Part shown: in pieces, positions 36,902 through 49,500 of the stretch
Numbering within the stretch: position 1 is the first letter of the stretch
Layout of the letters: each line of letters starts with the position of its first letter
Source: Hydractinia symbiolongicarpus
Lineage: Eukaryota; Cnidaria; Hydrozoa; Anthoathecata; Hydractiniidae
Assembly (NCBI RefSeq): GCF_029227915.1
Contig: NC_079876.1
Span: forward strand, 4,218,001 to 4,282,000
Length of the DNA stretch: 64,000 nucleotides
Reading direction: 5' to 3'
The notes under the pieces: model-generated
The model's database searches: none
Seen by the model: the letters and a program-made list of their open reading frames with translations, nothing else
Told to the model about the DNA's origin: nothing
Program-made: the position numbers and the translations under genes

Positions 36902-39310
36902 GAATGTTATTTCTTGGATTCCAATTGTCTCACTTATAAAATTTATAAGGTCACAGTCAAAAATCAGTTCAATTTAATCCCACAGTCAATCATTTCACTG
37001 TTAAAAGCGATGCAACCTATTAATATGAGAAAATTATCGCTAAATACATGTTGGTACGAATATATGACTCATCCGTTGTTACTCAAACGGATTGATGCTG
37101 TTAGAAAGTCAATGAAATGTAGTTTTTGAAACTGTCTCTATATCTTCAGCGCGGGATAACGGCTAGGATTGGTCCCACAGTAAAAAATGACTTATTTATC
37201 TAAATTTTTAAATGAAGCGCTACCAAAGCGACCAGTGTAATCGCTGAGTTCCTGCAATCATGTCAAATTAAGAAGAATGTTATTTCTTGTAGTCCAATTG
37301 TCTCACTTATAACATTTATAAAGTCACAGTCCAAAGTCAGTTCAATTAAGTCCCACAGTCAATCGTTTCACTGTTAAAAGCGATGCAACCTATTAATATT
37401 GGAACAATATCGCTAAATACATGTTGGTACGAGTATGTGACGCAACCGTTGTAACTGAAGCGGATTGATACCGTTAGAAAGTCAATGAAATGTAGCTTTT
37501 GAAACTGTCGCTATTTCTTCAGCGCGCGATAACGGCTAGGATTAGTCCCACAGTAAAAATGACTTAACTATCTAAATTTTTAAATGAAGTGCTACCAAAG
37601 CGCCCAGTGTAATCGCTGAGTTCCGGCAATCACGTCAAATTAAGAAGAATGTTATTTCTTGGGGTCCAGTTTTCTCATTTATCACATTTATCAGGTCACA
37701 GTCCAAAGTTAGTTCAATTAAGTCACACAGTCAATCGTTTCACTGTTAATAGCGATGCAACATAGTAATATCAGAAAAATATCGCTAAACACATGTTGGT
37801 ACGGATATGTGACCCAACCGTTGTAACTCACACGGATTGTAACCGTTAGAAAGTCAATGAAATGTAGTTTTTGAAACTGTCGCTATTTCTTCAGCGCGCG
37901 ATAACAGATAGGATTGGTCTTACAGTAAGAAATGACATATTTATCTAAAATTTTAAATGAAGCGCTACCACAGCGCCCAGTGTAATCGCTGAGTTCCGGC
38001 AATCATGTCAAATTAAAAATAATGTTATTTCTTGGTGTCCAATTGTCTCACTTATAACATTTATAAGGTCACAGCTCAAAATCAGTTCCAATTAAGTCCC
38101 ACAGTCAATCGTTTAACTGTTAAAAGCGATACAACCTAGTATTACCGGAAAGATATCACGAAATACATTTTGGTACGAGTATGTGACGCAACCGTTGTAA
38201 CTGAAGAGGATTGATACCGTTAGAAAGTCAATGAAATGTAGTTTTTGAAACTGTCGCTATTTCTTCAGCGCGCGATAACGGCTAGGATTGTTCCAACAGT
38301 AAAAATGACTTAATTATCTAAATTTTAAAATGAAGTGCTACCACAGCGCCCAGTGCAATATCTGAGTTCCGGCAATCACGTCAAATTAAGAAGAATGTTA
38401 TTTCTTGGAGTCCAATTGTCTCACTTATAACATTTATAAGGTCACAGCCCAATATTAGTTCAATTAAGTCCCACAGTCAATCGTTTCACTGTTAAAAGCG
38501 ATACAACCTAGTATTACCGGAAAGATATCACGAAATACATTTTGGTAAGAATATGTGACTCAGCCGTTGCAACTCAAACGGATGGTACTGTTAGAAAGTC
38601 AATGAAATGTACTTTTTGAAACTGTCGCTATTTCTTCAGAGCGGGATAACGGCTAGGACTGGTCCCACAGTAAGAAATGACTTATTTATCTAAATTCTTA
38701 AATGAAGCGCTACCACAGCGCCCAGTGTAATCGCTGAGTTCCGGCAATCATGTCAAATTAAAAAGAATTTTATTTCTTGGAGTCCAATTGTCTCACTTAT
38801 AACATTTATAAGGTCACAGTCAAAAATCAGTTCAATTTAATCCCACAGTCAATCGTTTCACTGTTAAAAGCGATGCAACCTATTAATATGAGAAAATTAT
38901 CGCTATATACATGTTGGTACGAATATGTGACTCATCCGTTGTAACTCAAACGGATTGATGCTGTTAGAAAGTCAATGAAATGTAGTTTTTGATACTGTCT
39001 CTATTTCTTCAGCGCGGGATAACGGCTAGGATTGGTCCCACAATATAAAATGACTTATTTATCTAAATTTTTAAATAAAGCGCTACCACAGCGACCAGTG
39101 TAATCGCTGAGTTCCGGCAATCATGTCAAATTAAGAAGAATGTTATTTCTTGTAGTCCAATTGTCTCACTTATAACGTTTATAAAGTCACAGTCCAAAAT
39201 CAGTTCAATTAAGTCCCACAGTCAATAGTTTCACTGTTAAAAGCGATGCAACCTAGTAATGTTGGAATAATATCGCTAAATACATGTTGGTACGAGTATG
39301 TGACGCAACC
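36902..39310 (+). repeat. 14-monomer HOR, partial copy 3
   Basis: About 6.5 monomers of the 14-mer follow copy 2 at +5,219, then diverge. Private variants include cttggattcc (36,913), ggaacaatatcg (37,403), cttggtgtcc (38,031) and cgctatatacatg (38,901). The last two act as tags for tracing the damaged copy near 57.4 kb. Confidence 0.93.
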
Positions 39311-40802
39311 GTTGTAACTGAAGCGGATTGATACCGTTAGAAAGTCAATGAAATGTAGTTTTTGATACTGTCTCTATTTCTTCAGCGCAGGATAACGGCT
39401 TGGATTGGTCCCACAATATAAAATGACTTATTTATCTAAGTTTTTAAATGAAGCGCTACCACAGCGACCAGTGTAATCGCTGAGTTCCGGCAATCATGTC
39501 AAATTAAGAAGAATGTTATTTCTTGTAGTCCAATTGTCTCACTTATAACGTTTATGAAGTCACAGTCCAAAATCAGTTCAATTGAGTCACACAGTCAATA
39601 GTTTCACTGTTAAAAGCGATGCAACCTAGTAATTTTGGAAAAATATCGCTAAATACATGTTGGTACGAGTATGTGACGCAACCGTTGTAACTGAAGCGCA
39701 TTGATACCGTTAGAGAGTCAATGAAATGTAGTTTTTGAAACTGTCGCTATTTCTTCAGCGCGCGATAACGGCTAGGATTGGTCCCACAGTAAAAATGACT
39801 TAATTATCTAAGTTTTTAAATGAAGTGCTACCACAGCGCCCAGTGTAATCGCTGAGTTCCGGCAATCACGTCAAATTAAGAAGAATGTTGTTTCTTGGAG
39901 TCCAATTTTCTCATTTATCACATTTATCAGGTCACAGTCCAAAGTTAGTTCAATTAAGTCACACAGTCAATCGTTTCACTGTTAAAAGCGATGTAACCTA
40001 GTAATATCAGAAAAATATCGCTAAATATATGTTGGTACGAATATGTGACCCAACCGTTGTAACTCACACGGACTGTAACCGTTAGAAAGTCAATGAAATG
40101 TAGTTTTTGAAACTGTCGCTATTTCTTCAGCGCGCGATAACAGATAGGATTGGTCTTACAGTAAGAAATGACATATTTATCTAAATTTTTAAATGAAGCG
40201 CTACCACAGCGCCCAGTGTAATCGCTGAGTTCCGGCAATCATTTCAAATTAAAAAGAATGTTATTTCTTGGAGTCCAATTGTCTCACTTATAACATTTAT
40301 AAGGTCACAGCCCAAAATCAGTTCCAATTACGTCCCACAGTCAATCGTTTCACTGTTAAAAGCGATACAACCTAGTATTACCGGAAAGATATCACGAAAT
40401 ACATTTCGGTAAGAATATGTGACTCAACCGTTGTAACTCAAACGGATTGATACTGTTAGAAAGTCAATGAAATGTACTTTTTGAAACTGTCTCTATTTCT
40501 TCAGAGCGGGATAACGGCTAGGATTGGTCCCACAGTAAGAAATGACATATTTATCTAAATTTTTAAATGAAACGCTACCACAGCGACCAGTGTAATCGCT
40601 AAGTTCCGGCAATCATGTCAAATTAAAAAGAATGTTATTTCTTGGAGTCCAATTGTCTCACTTATAACATTTATAAGGTCACAGTCAAAAATCAGTTCAA
40701 TTTAATCCCACAGTCAATCGTTTCACTGTTAAAAGCGATGCAACATATTAATATGAGGAAATTATCGCTAAATACATGTTGGTACGAATATGTGACTCAT
40801 CC
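39311..40802 (+). repeat. Four-monomer HOR (1,492 bp), copy 1
   Basis: Tags gcgcaggataacggcttgg (39,384), aattgagtc, gtaattttggaaaa, aagcgcattgatacc, atgtaacctagtaat (39,991) and ctaaatatatg. All but the tail recur 1,492 bp later. Confidence 0.9.
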
Positions 40803-41786
40803 GTTGTAACTGAAGCGGATTGATACCGTTAGAAAGTCAATGAAATGTAGTTTTTGATACTGTCTCTATTTCTTCAGCGCAGGATAACGGCTTGGATTGG
40901 TCCCACAATATAAAATGACTTATTTATCTAAGTTTTTAAATGAAGCGCTACCACAGCGACCAGTGTAATCGCTGAGTTCCGGCAATCATGTCAAATTAAG
41001 AAGAATGTTATTTCTTGTAGTCCAATTGTCTCACTTATAACGTTTATGAAGTCACAGTCCAAAATCAGTTCAATTGAGTCCCACAGTCAATAGTTTCACT
41101 GTTAAAAGCGATGCAACCTAGTAATTTTGGAAAAATATCGCTAAATACATGTTGGTACGAGTATGTGACGCAACCGTTGTAACTGAAGCGCATTGATACC
41201 GTTAGAGAGTCAATGAAATGTAGTTTTTGAAACTGTCGCTATTTCTTCAGCGCGCGATAACGGCTAGGATTGGTCCCACAGTAAAAATGACTTAATTATC
41301 TAAGTTTTTAAATGAAGTGCTACCACAGCGCCCAGTGTAATCGCTGAGTTCCGGCAATCACGTCAAATTAAGAAGAATGTTGTTTCTTGGAGTCCAATTT
41401 TCTCATTTATCACATTTATCAGGTCACAGTCCAAAGTTAGTTCAATTAAGTCACACAGTCAATCGTTTCACTGTTAAAAGCGATGTAACCTAGTAATATC
41501 AGAAAAATATCGCTAAATATATGTTGGTACGAATATGTGACCCAACCGTTGTAACTCACACGGACTGTAACCGTTAGAAAGTCAATGAAATGTAGTTTTT
41601 GAAACTGTCGCTATTTCTTCAGCGCGCGATAACAGATAGGATTGGTCTTACAGTAAGAAATGACATATTTATCTAAATTTTTAAATGAAGCGCTACCACA
41701 GCGCCCAGTGTAATCGCTGAGTTCCGGCAATCATTTCAAATTAAAAAGAATGTTATTTCTTGGAGTCCAATTGTCTCACTTATAAC
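40803..41786 (+). repeat. Four-monomer HOR, partial copy 2
   Basis: Follows the previous unit at +1,492 for about 983 bp (gcgcaggataac at 40,876, atgtaacc at 41,483). It then jumps within cttataac to a monomer that lies three units further along in the second 20-kb copy, so a three-monomer deletion lies at 41,766-41,786. Confidence 0.9.
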
Positions 41787-42842
41787 GTTTATGAAGTCAC
41801 AGTCCAAAATCAGTTCAATTAAGTCCCACAGTCAATAGTTTCACTGTTAAAAGCGATGCAACCTAGTAATGTTGGAAAAATATCGCTACATACATGTTGG
41901 TACGAGTATGTGACGCAACCGTTGTAACTGAAGCGGATTGATACCGTTAGAGAGTCAATGAAATGTAGTTTTTGAAACTGTCGCTATTTCTTCAGCGCGC
42001 GATAACGGCTAGGATTGGTCCCACAGTAAAAATGACTTAAATATCTAAATTTTTAAATGAAGTGCTACCACAGCGCCCAGTGTAATCGCTGAGTTCCGGC
42101 AATCACGTCAAATTAAGAAGAATGTTGTTTCTTGGAGTCCAATTTTCTCATTTATCACATTTATCAGGTCACAGTCCAAAGTTAGTTCAATTAAGTCACA
42201 CAGTCAATCGTTTCACTGTTAAAAGCGATACAACCTAGTATTACCGGAAAGATATCACGAAATACATTTCGGTAAGAATATGTGACTCAACCGTTGTAAC
42301 TCAAACGGATTGATACTGTTAGAAAGTCAATGAAATGTACTTTTTGAAACGGTCTCTATTTCTTCAGAGCGGGATAACGGCTAGGATTGGTCCCACAGTA
42401 AGAAATGACTTATTTATCTAAATTCTTAAATGAAGCGCTACCACAGCGCCCACTGTAATCGCTGAGTTTTGGCAATCATGTCAAATTAAGAAGAATGTTA
42501 TTTCTTGGAGTCCAATTGTCTCACTTTCACATTTATAAGGTCGCAGCCCAAAATCAGTTCAATTAAGTCCCACAGCCAATTGTTTCACTGTTAAAAGCGA
42601 TGCAACCTAGTAATACCGGAAAGATATCACGAAATACATGTTGGTAAGAATATATGACCCAACCGATTTGCTCAAAGAGATTGATGCTGTTAGAAAGTCA
42701 ATGAAATGCACTTTTTGAAACTGTCTCTATTTCTTCAGCGCGGTCTAACGGCTAGGATTGGTCTTACAGTAAGAAATGACATATTTATCTAAATTTTTAA
42801 ATGAAACGCTACCACAGCGCCCAGTGTAACCGCTGAGTTCCG
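41787..42842 (+). repeat. Right-end monomers of 20-kb unit 1
   Basis: Three monomers tagged by cgctacatacatg, gaaacggtctc (42,346), gagttttggc (42,466), ctcactttcac, gcggtctaacgg and gtgtaaccgctg. All tags reappear at +19,755 in the second unit. Confidence 0.9.
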
Positions 42843-45800
42843 GCAATCATGTCAAATTAAGAAGAATGTTATTTCTTGTAGTCCAATTGTCTCACTTATA
42901 ACATTTATAAAGTCACAGTCCAAAGTCAGTTCAATTAAGTCCCACAGTCAATCGTTTCACTGTTAAAAGCGATGCAACCTATTAATATTGGAAAAATATC
43001 GCTAAATACATGTTGGTACGAGTATGTGACGCAACCGTTGTAACTGAAGCGGATTGATACCGTTAGAAAGTCAATGAAATGTAGCTTTTGAAACTGTCGC
43101 TATTTCTTCAGCGCGCGATAACGGCTAGGATTAGTCCCACAGTAAAAATGACTTAACTATCTAAATTTTTAAATGAAGTGCTACCAAAGCGCCCAGTGTA
43201 ATCGCTGAGTTCCGGCAATCACGTCAAATTAAGACGAATGTTATTTCTTGTAGTCCAATTGTCTCACTTATAACATTTATAAAGTCACAGTCCAAAGTCA
43301 GTTCAATTAAGTCCCACAGTCAATCGTTTCACTGTTAAAAGCGATGCAACCTATTAATATTGGAAAAATATCGCTAAATACATGTTGGTACGAGTATGTG
43401 ACGCAACCGTTGTAACTGAAGCGGATTGATACCGTTAGAAAGTCAATGAAATGTAGCTTTTGAAACTGTCGCTATTTCTTCAGCGCGCGATAACGGCTAG
43501 GATTAGTCCCACAGTAAAAATGACTTAACTATCTAAATTTTTAAATGAAGTGCTACCAAAGCGCCCAGTGTAATCGCTGAGTTCCGGCAATCATGTCAAA
43601 TTAAGAAGAATGTTATTTCTTGGAGTCCAATTGTCTCATTTATCACATTTATCAAGTCACAGCCCAATATCAGTTCAATTAAGTCCCACTGTCAATCGTT
43701 TCACTGTTAAAAGCGATACAACCTAGTATTACCGGAAAGATATCACGAAATACATTTTGGTAAGAATATGTGACTTAGCTGTTGTAACTCAAACGGATTG
43801 ATACTGTTAGAAAGTCAATGAAATGTACTTTTTGAAACTGTCGCTATTTTTTCAGAGCGGGATAACGACTAGGATTGGTCCCACAGTAAGAAATGACTTA
43901 TTTATCTAAATTCTTAAATGAAGCGCTACCACAGCGCCCAGTGTAATCGCAGAGTTCCGGCAATCATGTCAAATTAAAAGGAAATGTTATTTCTTGGAGT
44001 CCAATTGTCTCACTTATAACATTTATAAGGTCACAGTCAAAAATCAGTTCAATTTAATCCCACAGTTAATCATTTCACTGTTAAAAGCGATGCAACCTAT
44101 TAATATGAGAAAATTATCGCTAAATACATGTTGGTACGAATATATGACTCATCCGTTGTTACTCAAACGGATTGATGCTGTTAGAAAGTCAATGAAATGT
44201 AGTTTTTGAAACTGTCTCTATATCTTCAGCGCGGGATAACGGCTAGGATTGGTCCCACAGTAAAAAATGACTTATTTATCTAAATTTTTAAATGAAGCGC
44301 TACCACAGCGACCAGTGTAATCGCTGAGTTCCTGCAATCATGTCAAATTAAGAAGAATGTTATTTCTTGTAGTCCAATTGTCTCACTTATAACATTTATA
44401 AAGTCACAGTCCAAAGTCAGTTCAATTAAGTCCCACAGTCAATCGTTTCACTGTTAAAAGCGATGCAACCTATTAATATTGGAAAAATATCGCTAAATAC
44501 ATGTTGGTACGAGTATGTGACGCAACCGTTGTAACTGAAGCGGATTGATACCGTTAGAAAGTCAATGAAATGTAGCTTTTGAAACTGTCGCTATTTCTTC
44601 AGCGCGCGATAACGGCTAGGATTAGTCCCACAATAAAAATGACTTAACTATATAAATTTTTAAATGAAGTGCTACCAAAGCGCCCAGTGTAATCGCTGAG
44701 TTCCGGCAATCACGTCAAATTAAGAAGAATGTTATTTCTTGTAGTCCAATTGTCTCACTTATAACATTTATAAAGTCACAGTCCAAAGTCAGTTCAATTA
44801 ATTCCCACAGTCAATCGTTTCACTGTTAATAGCGATGCAACATAGTAATATCAGAAAAATATCGCTAAATACATGTTGGTACGGATATGTGACCCAACCG
44901 TTGTAACTCACACGGACTGTAACCGTTAGAAAGTCAATGAAATGTAGTTTTTGAAACTGTCGCTATTTCTTCAGCGCGCGATAACAGATAGGATTGGTCT
45001 TACAGTAAGAAATGACATATTTATCTAAAATTTTAAATGAAGCGCTACTACAGCGCCCAGTGTAATCGCTGAGTTCCGGCAATCATGTCAAATTAAAAAT
45101 AATGTTATTTCTTGGAGTCCAATTGTCTCACTTATAACATTTATAAAGTCACAGTCCAAAATCAGTTCAATTAAGTCCCACAGTCAATCGTTTCACTGCT
45201 AAAAGCGATGCAACCTAGTAATATTGGAAAAATATCGCTAAATACATGTTGGTACGAGTATGTGACGCAACCGTTGTAACTGAAGCAGATTGATATCGTT
45301 AGAAAGTCAATGAAATGTAGTTTTTGAAACTGTCGTTATTTCTTCAGCGCGCGATAACGGCTAGGATTGGTCCCACAGTAAAAATGACTTAACTATCTAA
45401 ATTTTTAGATGAAGTGCTACCACAGCGCCCAGTGTAATCGCAGAGTTCCGGCAATCATGTCAAATTAAGAAGAATGTTATTTCTTGGAGTCCAATTGTCT
45501 TATTTATCACATTTATCAATTCACAGCCCAATATCAGTTCAATTAAGTCCCACTGTCAATCGTTTCACTGTTAAAAGCGATACAACCTAGTATTACCGGA
45601 AAGATATCACGAAATACATTTTGGTAAGAATATGTGACTTAGCTGTTGTAACTCAAACGGATTGATACTGTTAGAAAGTCAATGAAATGTACTTTTTGAA
45701 ACTGTCGCTATTTTTTCAGAGCGGGATAACGACTAGGATTGGTCCCACAGTAAGAAATGACTTATTTATCTAAATTCTTAAATGAAGCGCTACCACAGCG

Positions 45801-46590
45801 CCCAGTGTAATCACAGAGTTCCGGCAATCATGTCAAATTAAAAGGAAATGTTATTTCTTGGAGTCCAATTGTCTCACTTATAACATTTATAAGGTCACAG
45901 TCAAAAATCAGTTCAATTTAATCCCACAGTTAATCATTTCACTGTTAAAAGCGATGCAACCTATTAATATGAGAAAATTATCGCTAAATACATGTTGGTA
46001 CGAATATATGACTCATCCGTTGTAACTCAAACGGATTGATGCTGTTAGAAAGTCAATGAAATGTAGTTTTTGAACCTGTCTCTATTTCTTCAGCGCGGGA
46101 TAACGGCTAGGATTGGTCCCACAGTAAAAAATGACTTATTTATCTAAATTTTTAAATGAAGCGCTACCACAGCGACCAGTGTAATCGCTGAGTTCCGGCA
46201 ATCATGTCAAATTAAGAAGAATGTTATTTCTTGTAGTCCAATTGTCTCACTAATAACATTTATAAAGTCACAGTCCAAAATCAGTTCAATTAAGTCCCAC
46301 AGTCAATCGTTTCACTGCTAAAAGCGATGCAACCTAGTAATATTGGAAAAATATCGCTAAATACATGTTGGTACGAGTATGTGACGCAACCGTTGTAACT
46401 GAAGCAGATTGATATCGTTAGAAAGTCAATGAAATGTAGTTTATGAAACTGTCGCTATTTCTTCAGCGCGCGATAACGGCTAGGATTGGTCCCACAGTAA
46501 AAATGACTTAACTATCTAAATTCTTAAATGAAGCGCTACCACAGCGCTCAGTGTAATCGCTGAGTTCCGGCAATCATGTCAAATTAAAAA
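42843..46590 (+). repeat. Second-unit copy of 22,716-26,463
   Basis: About ten monomers matching at +20,127, including the truncated four-monomer HOR and the 12-mer precursor. Few differences: aaggaaatg is present in both copies, cacaataaaaatg occurs near 44,630 only, and ctcactaataac near 46,247 only. Confidence 0.94.
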
Positions 46591-49500
46591 GAATGTTATT
46601 TCTTGGAGTCCAATTGTCTCACTTATAAAATTTATAAGGTCCCAGTCAAAAATCAGTTCAATTTAATCCCACAGTCAATCATTTCACTGTTAAAAGCGAT
46701 GCAACCTATTAATATGAGAAAATTATCGCTAAATACATGTTGGTACGAATATATGACTCATCCGTTGTTACTCAAACGGATTGATGCTGTTAGAAAGTCA
46801 ATGAAATGTAGTTTATGAAACTGTCTCTATATCTTCAGCGCGGGATAACGGCTAGGATTGGTCCCACAGTAAAAAATGACTTATTTATCTAAATTTTTAA
46901 ATGAAGCGCTACCAAAGCGACCAGTGTAATCGCTGAGTTCCTGCAATCATGTCAAATTAAGAAGAATGTTATTTCTTGTAGTCCAATTGTCTCACTTATA
47001 ACATTTATAAAGTCACAGTCCAAAGTCAGTTCAATTAAATCCCACAGTCAATCGTTTCACTGTTAAAAGCGATGCAACCTATTAATATTGGAAAAATATC
47101 GCTAAATACATGTTGGTACGAGTATGTGACGCAACCGTTGTAACTGAAGCGGATTGATACCGTTAGAAAGTCAATGAAATGTAGCTTTTGAAACTGTCGC
47201 TATTTCTTCAGCGCGCGATAACGGCTAGGATTAGTCCCACAGTAAAAATGACTTAACTATCTAAATTTTTAAATGAAGTGCTACCAAAGCGCCCAGTGTA
47301 ATCGCTGAGTTCCGGCAATCACGTCAAATTAAGAAGAATGTTATTTCTTGGGGTCCAGTTTTCTCATTTATCACATTTATCAGGTCACAGTCCAAAGTTA
47401 GTTCAATTAAGTCACACAGTCAATCGTTTCACTGTTAATAGCGATGCAACATAGTAATATCAGAAAAATATCGCTAAACACATGTTGGTACGGATATGTG
47501 ACCCAACCGTTGTAACTCACACGGACTGTAACCGTTAGAAAGTCAATGAAATGTAGTTTTTGAAACTGTCGCTATTTCTTCAGCGCGCGATAACAGATAG
47601 GATTGGTCTTACAGTAAGAAATGACATATTTATCTAAAATTTTAAATGAAGCGCTACCACAGCGCCCAGTGTAATCGCTGAGTTCCGGCAATCATGTCAA
47701 ATTAAAAATAATGTTATTTCTTGGAGTCCAATTGTCTCACTTATAACATTTATAAGGTCACAGCTCAAAATCAGTTCCAATTAAGTCCCACAGTCAATCG
47801 TTTCACTGTTAAAAGCGATACAACCTAGTATTACCGGAAAGATATCACGAAATACATTTTGGTACGAGTATGTGACGCAACCGTTGTAACTGAAGAGGAT
47901 TGATACCGTTAGAAAGTCAATGAAATGTAGTTTTTGAAACTGTCGCTATTTCTTCAGCGCGCGATAACGGCTAGGATTGGTCCAACAGTAAAAATGACTT
48001 AATTATCTAAATTTTAAAATGAAGTGCTACCACAGCGCCCAGTGCAATCTCTGAGTTCCGGCAATCACGTCAAATTAAGAAGAATGTTATTTCTTGGAGT
48101 CCAATTGTCTCACTTATAACACTTATAAGGTCACAGCCCAATATTAGTTCAATTAAGTCCCACAGTCAATCGTTTCACTGTTAAAAGCGATACAACCTAG
48201 TATTACCGGAAAGATATCACGAAATACATTTTGGTAAGAATATGTGACTCAGCCGTTGCAACTCAAACGGATGGTACTGTTAGAAAGTCAATGAAATGTA
48301 CTTTTTGAAACTGTCGCTATTTCTTCAGAGCGGGATAACGGCTAGGATTGGTCCCACAGTAAGAAATGACTTATTTATCTAAATTCTTAAATGAAGCGCT
48401 ACCACAGCGCCCAGTGTAATCGCTGAGTTCCGGCAATCATGTCAAATTAAAAAGAATTTTATTTCTTGGAGTCCAATTGTCTCACTTATAACATTTATAA
48501 GGTCACAGTCAAAAATCAGTTCAATTTAATCCCACAGTCAATCGTTTCACTGTTAAAAGCGATGCAACCTATTAATATGAGAAAATTATCGCTAAATACA
48601 TGTTGGTACGAATATGTGACTCATCCGTTGTAACTCAAACGGATTGATGCTGTTAGAAAGTCAATGAAATGTAGTTTTTGATACTGTCTCTATTTCTTCA
48701 GCGCGGGATAACGGCTAGGATTGGTCCCACAATATAAAATGACTTATTTATCTAAATTTTTAAATAAAGCGCTACCACAGCGACCAGTGTAATCGCTGAG
48801 TTCCGGCAATCATGTCAAATTAAGAAGAATGTTATTTCTTGTAGTCCAATTGTCTCACTTATAACGTTTATAAAGTCACAGTCCAAAATCAGTTCAATTA
48901 AGTCCCACAGTCAATAGTTTCACTGTTAAAAGCGATGCAACCTAGTAATGTTGGAAAAATATCGCTAAATACATGTTGGTACGAGCATGTGACGCAACAG
49001 TTGTAACTGAAGCGGATTGATACCGTTAGAAAGTCAATGAAATGTAGTTTTTGATACTGTCTCTATTTCTTCAGCGCGGGATAACGGCTAGGATTGGTCC
49101 CACAATATAAAATGACTTATTTATCTAAATTTTTAAATGAAGCGCTACCACAGCGACCAGTGTAATCGCTGAGTTCCGACAATCATGTCAAATTCAGAAG
49201 AATGTTATTTCTTGTAGTCCAATTGTCTCACTTATAACGTTTATGAAGTCACAGTCCAAAATCAGTTCAATTAAGTCCCACAGTCAATCGTTTCACTGTT
49301 AATAGCGATGCAACATAGTAATATCAGAAAAATATCGCTAAATACATGTTGGTACGGATATGTGACCCAACCGTTGTAACTCACACGGACTGTAACCGTT
49401 AGAAAGTCAATGAAATGTAGTTTTTGAAACTGTCGCTATTTCTTCAGCGCGCGATAACAGATAGGATTGGTCTTACAGTAAGAAATGACATATTTATCTA

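Larger units (their letters stand above)
22716..42842 (+). repeat. 54-monomer tandem segmental duplication, unit 1 (20,127 bp)
   Basis: From 22,716 onward, sequence matches position +20,127 up to about 37,210/57,337; 22,715 (t) against 42,842 (g) is the first mismatch to the left. The unit contains the four-monomer copy 2, the 12-mer precursor, two full 14-mer HORs, a partial third and the 39-42 kb four-monomer repeats. At 42,842/42,843 its right end (marker gtgtaaccgctg) joins directly to a second start of the unit (cttgtagtcc B monomer), the signature of tandem duplication. Relative to unit 2 it lacks three monomers at 41,766-41,786. Confidence 0.95.
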
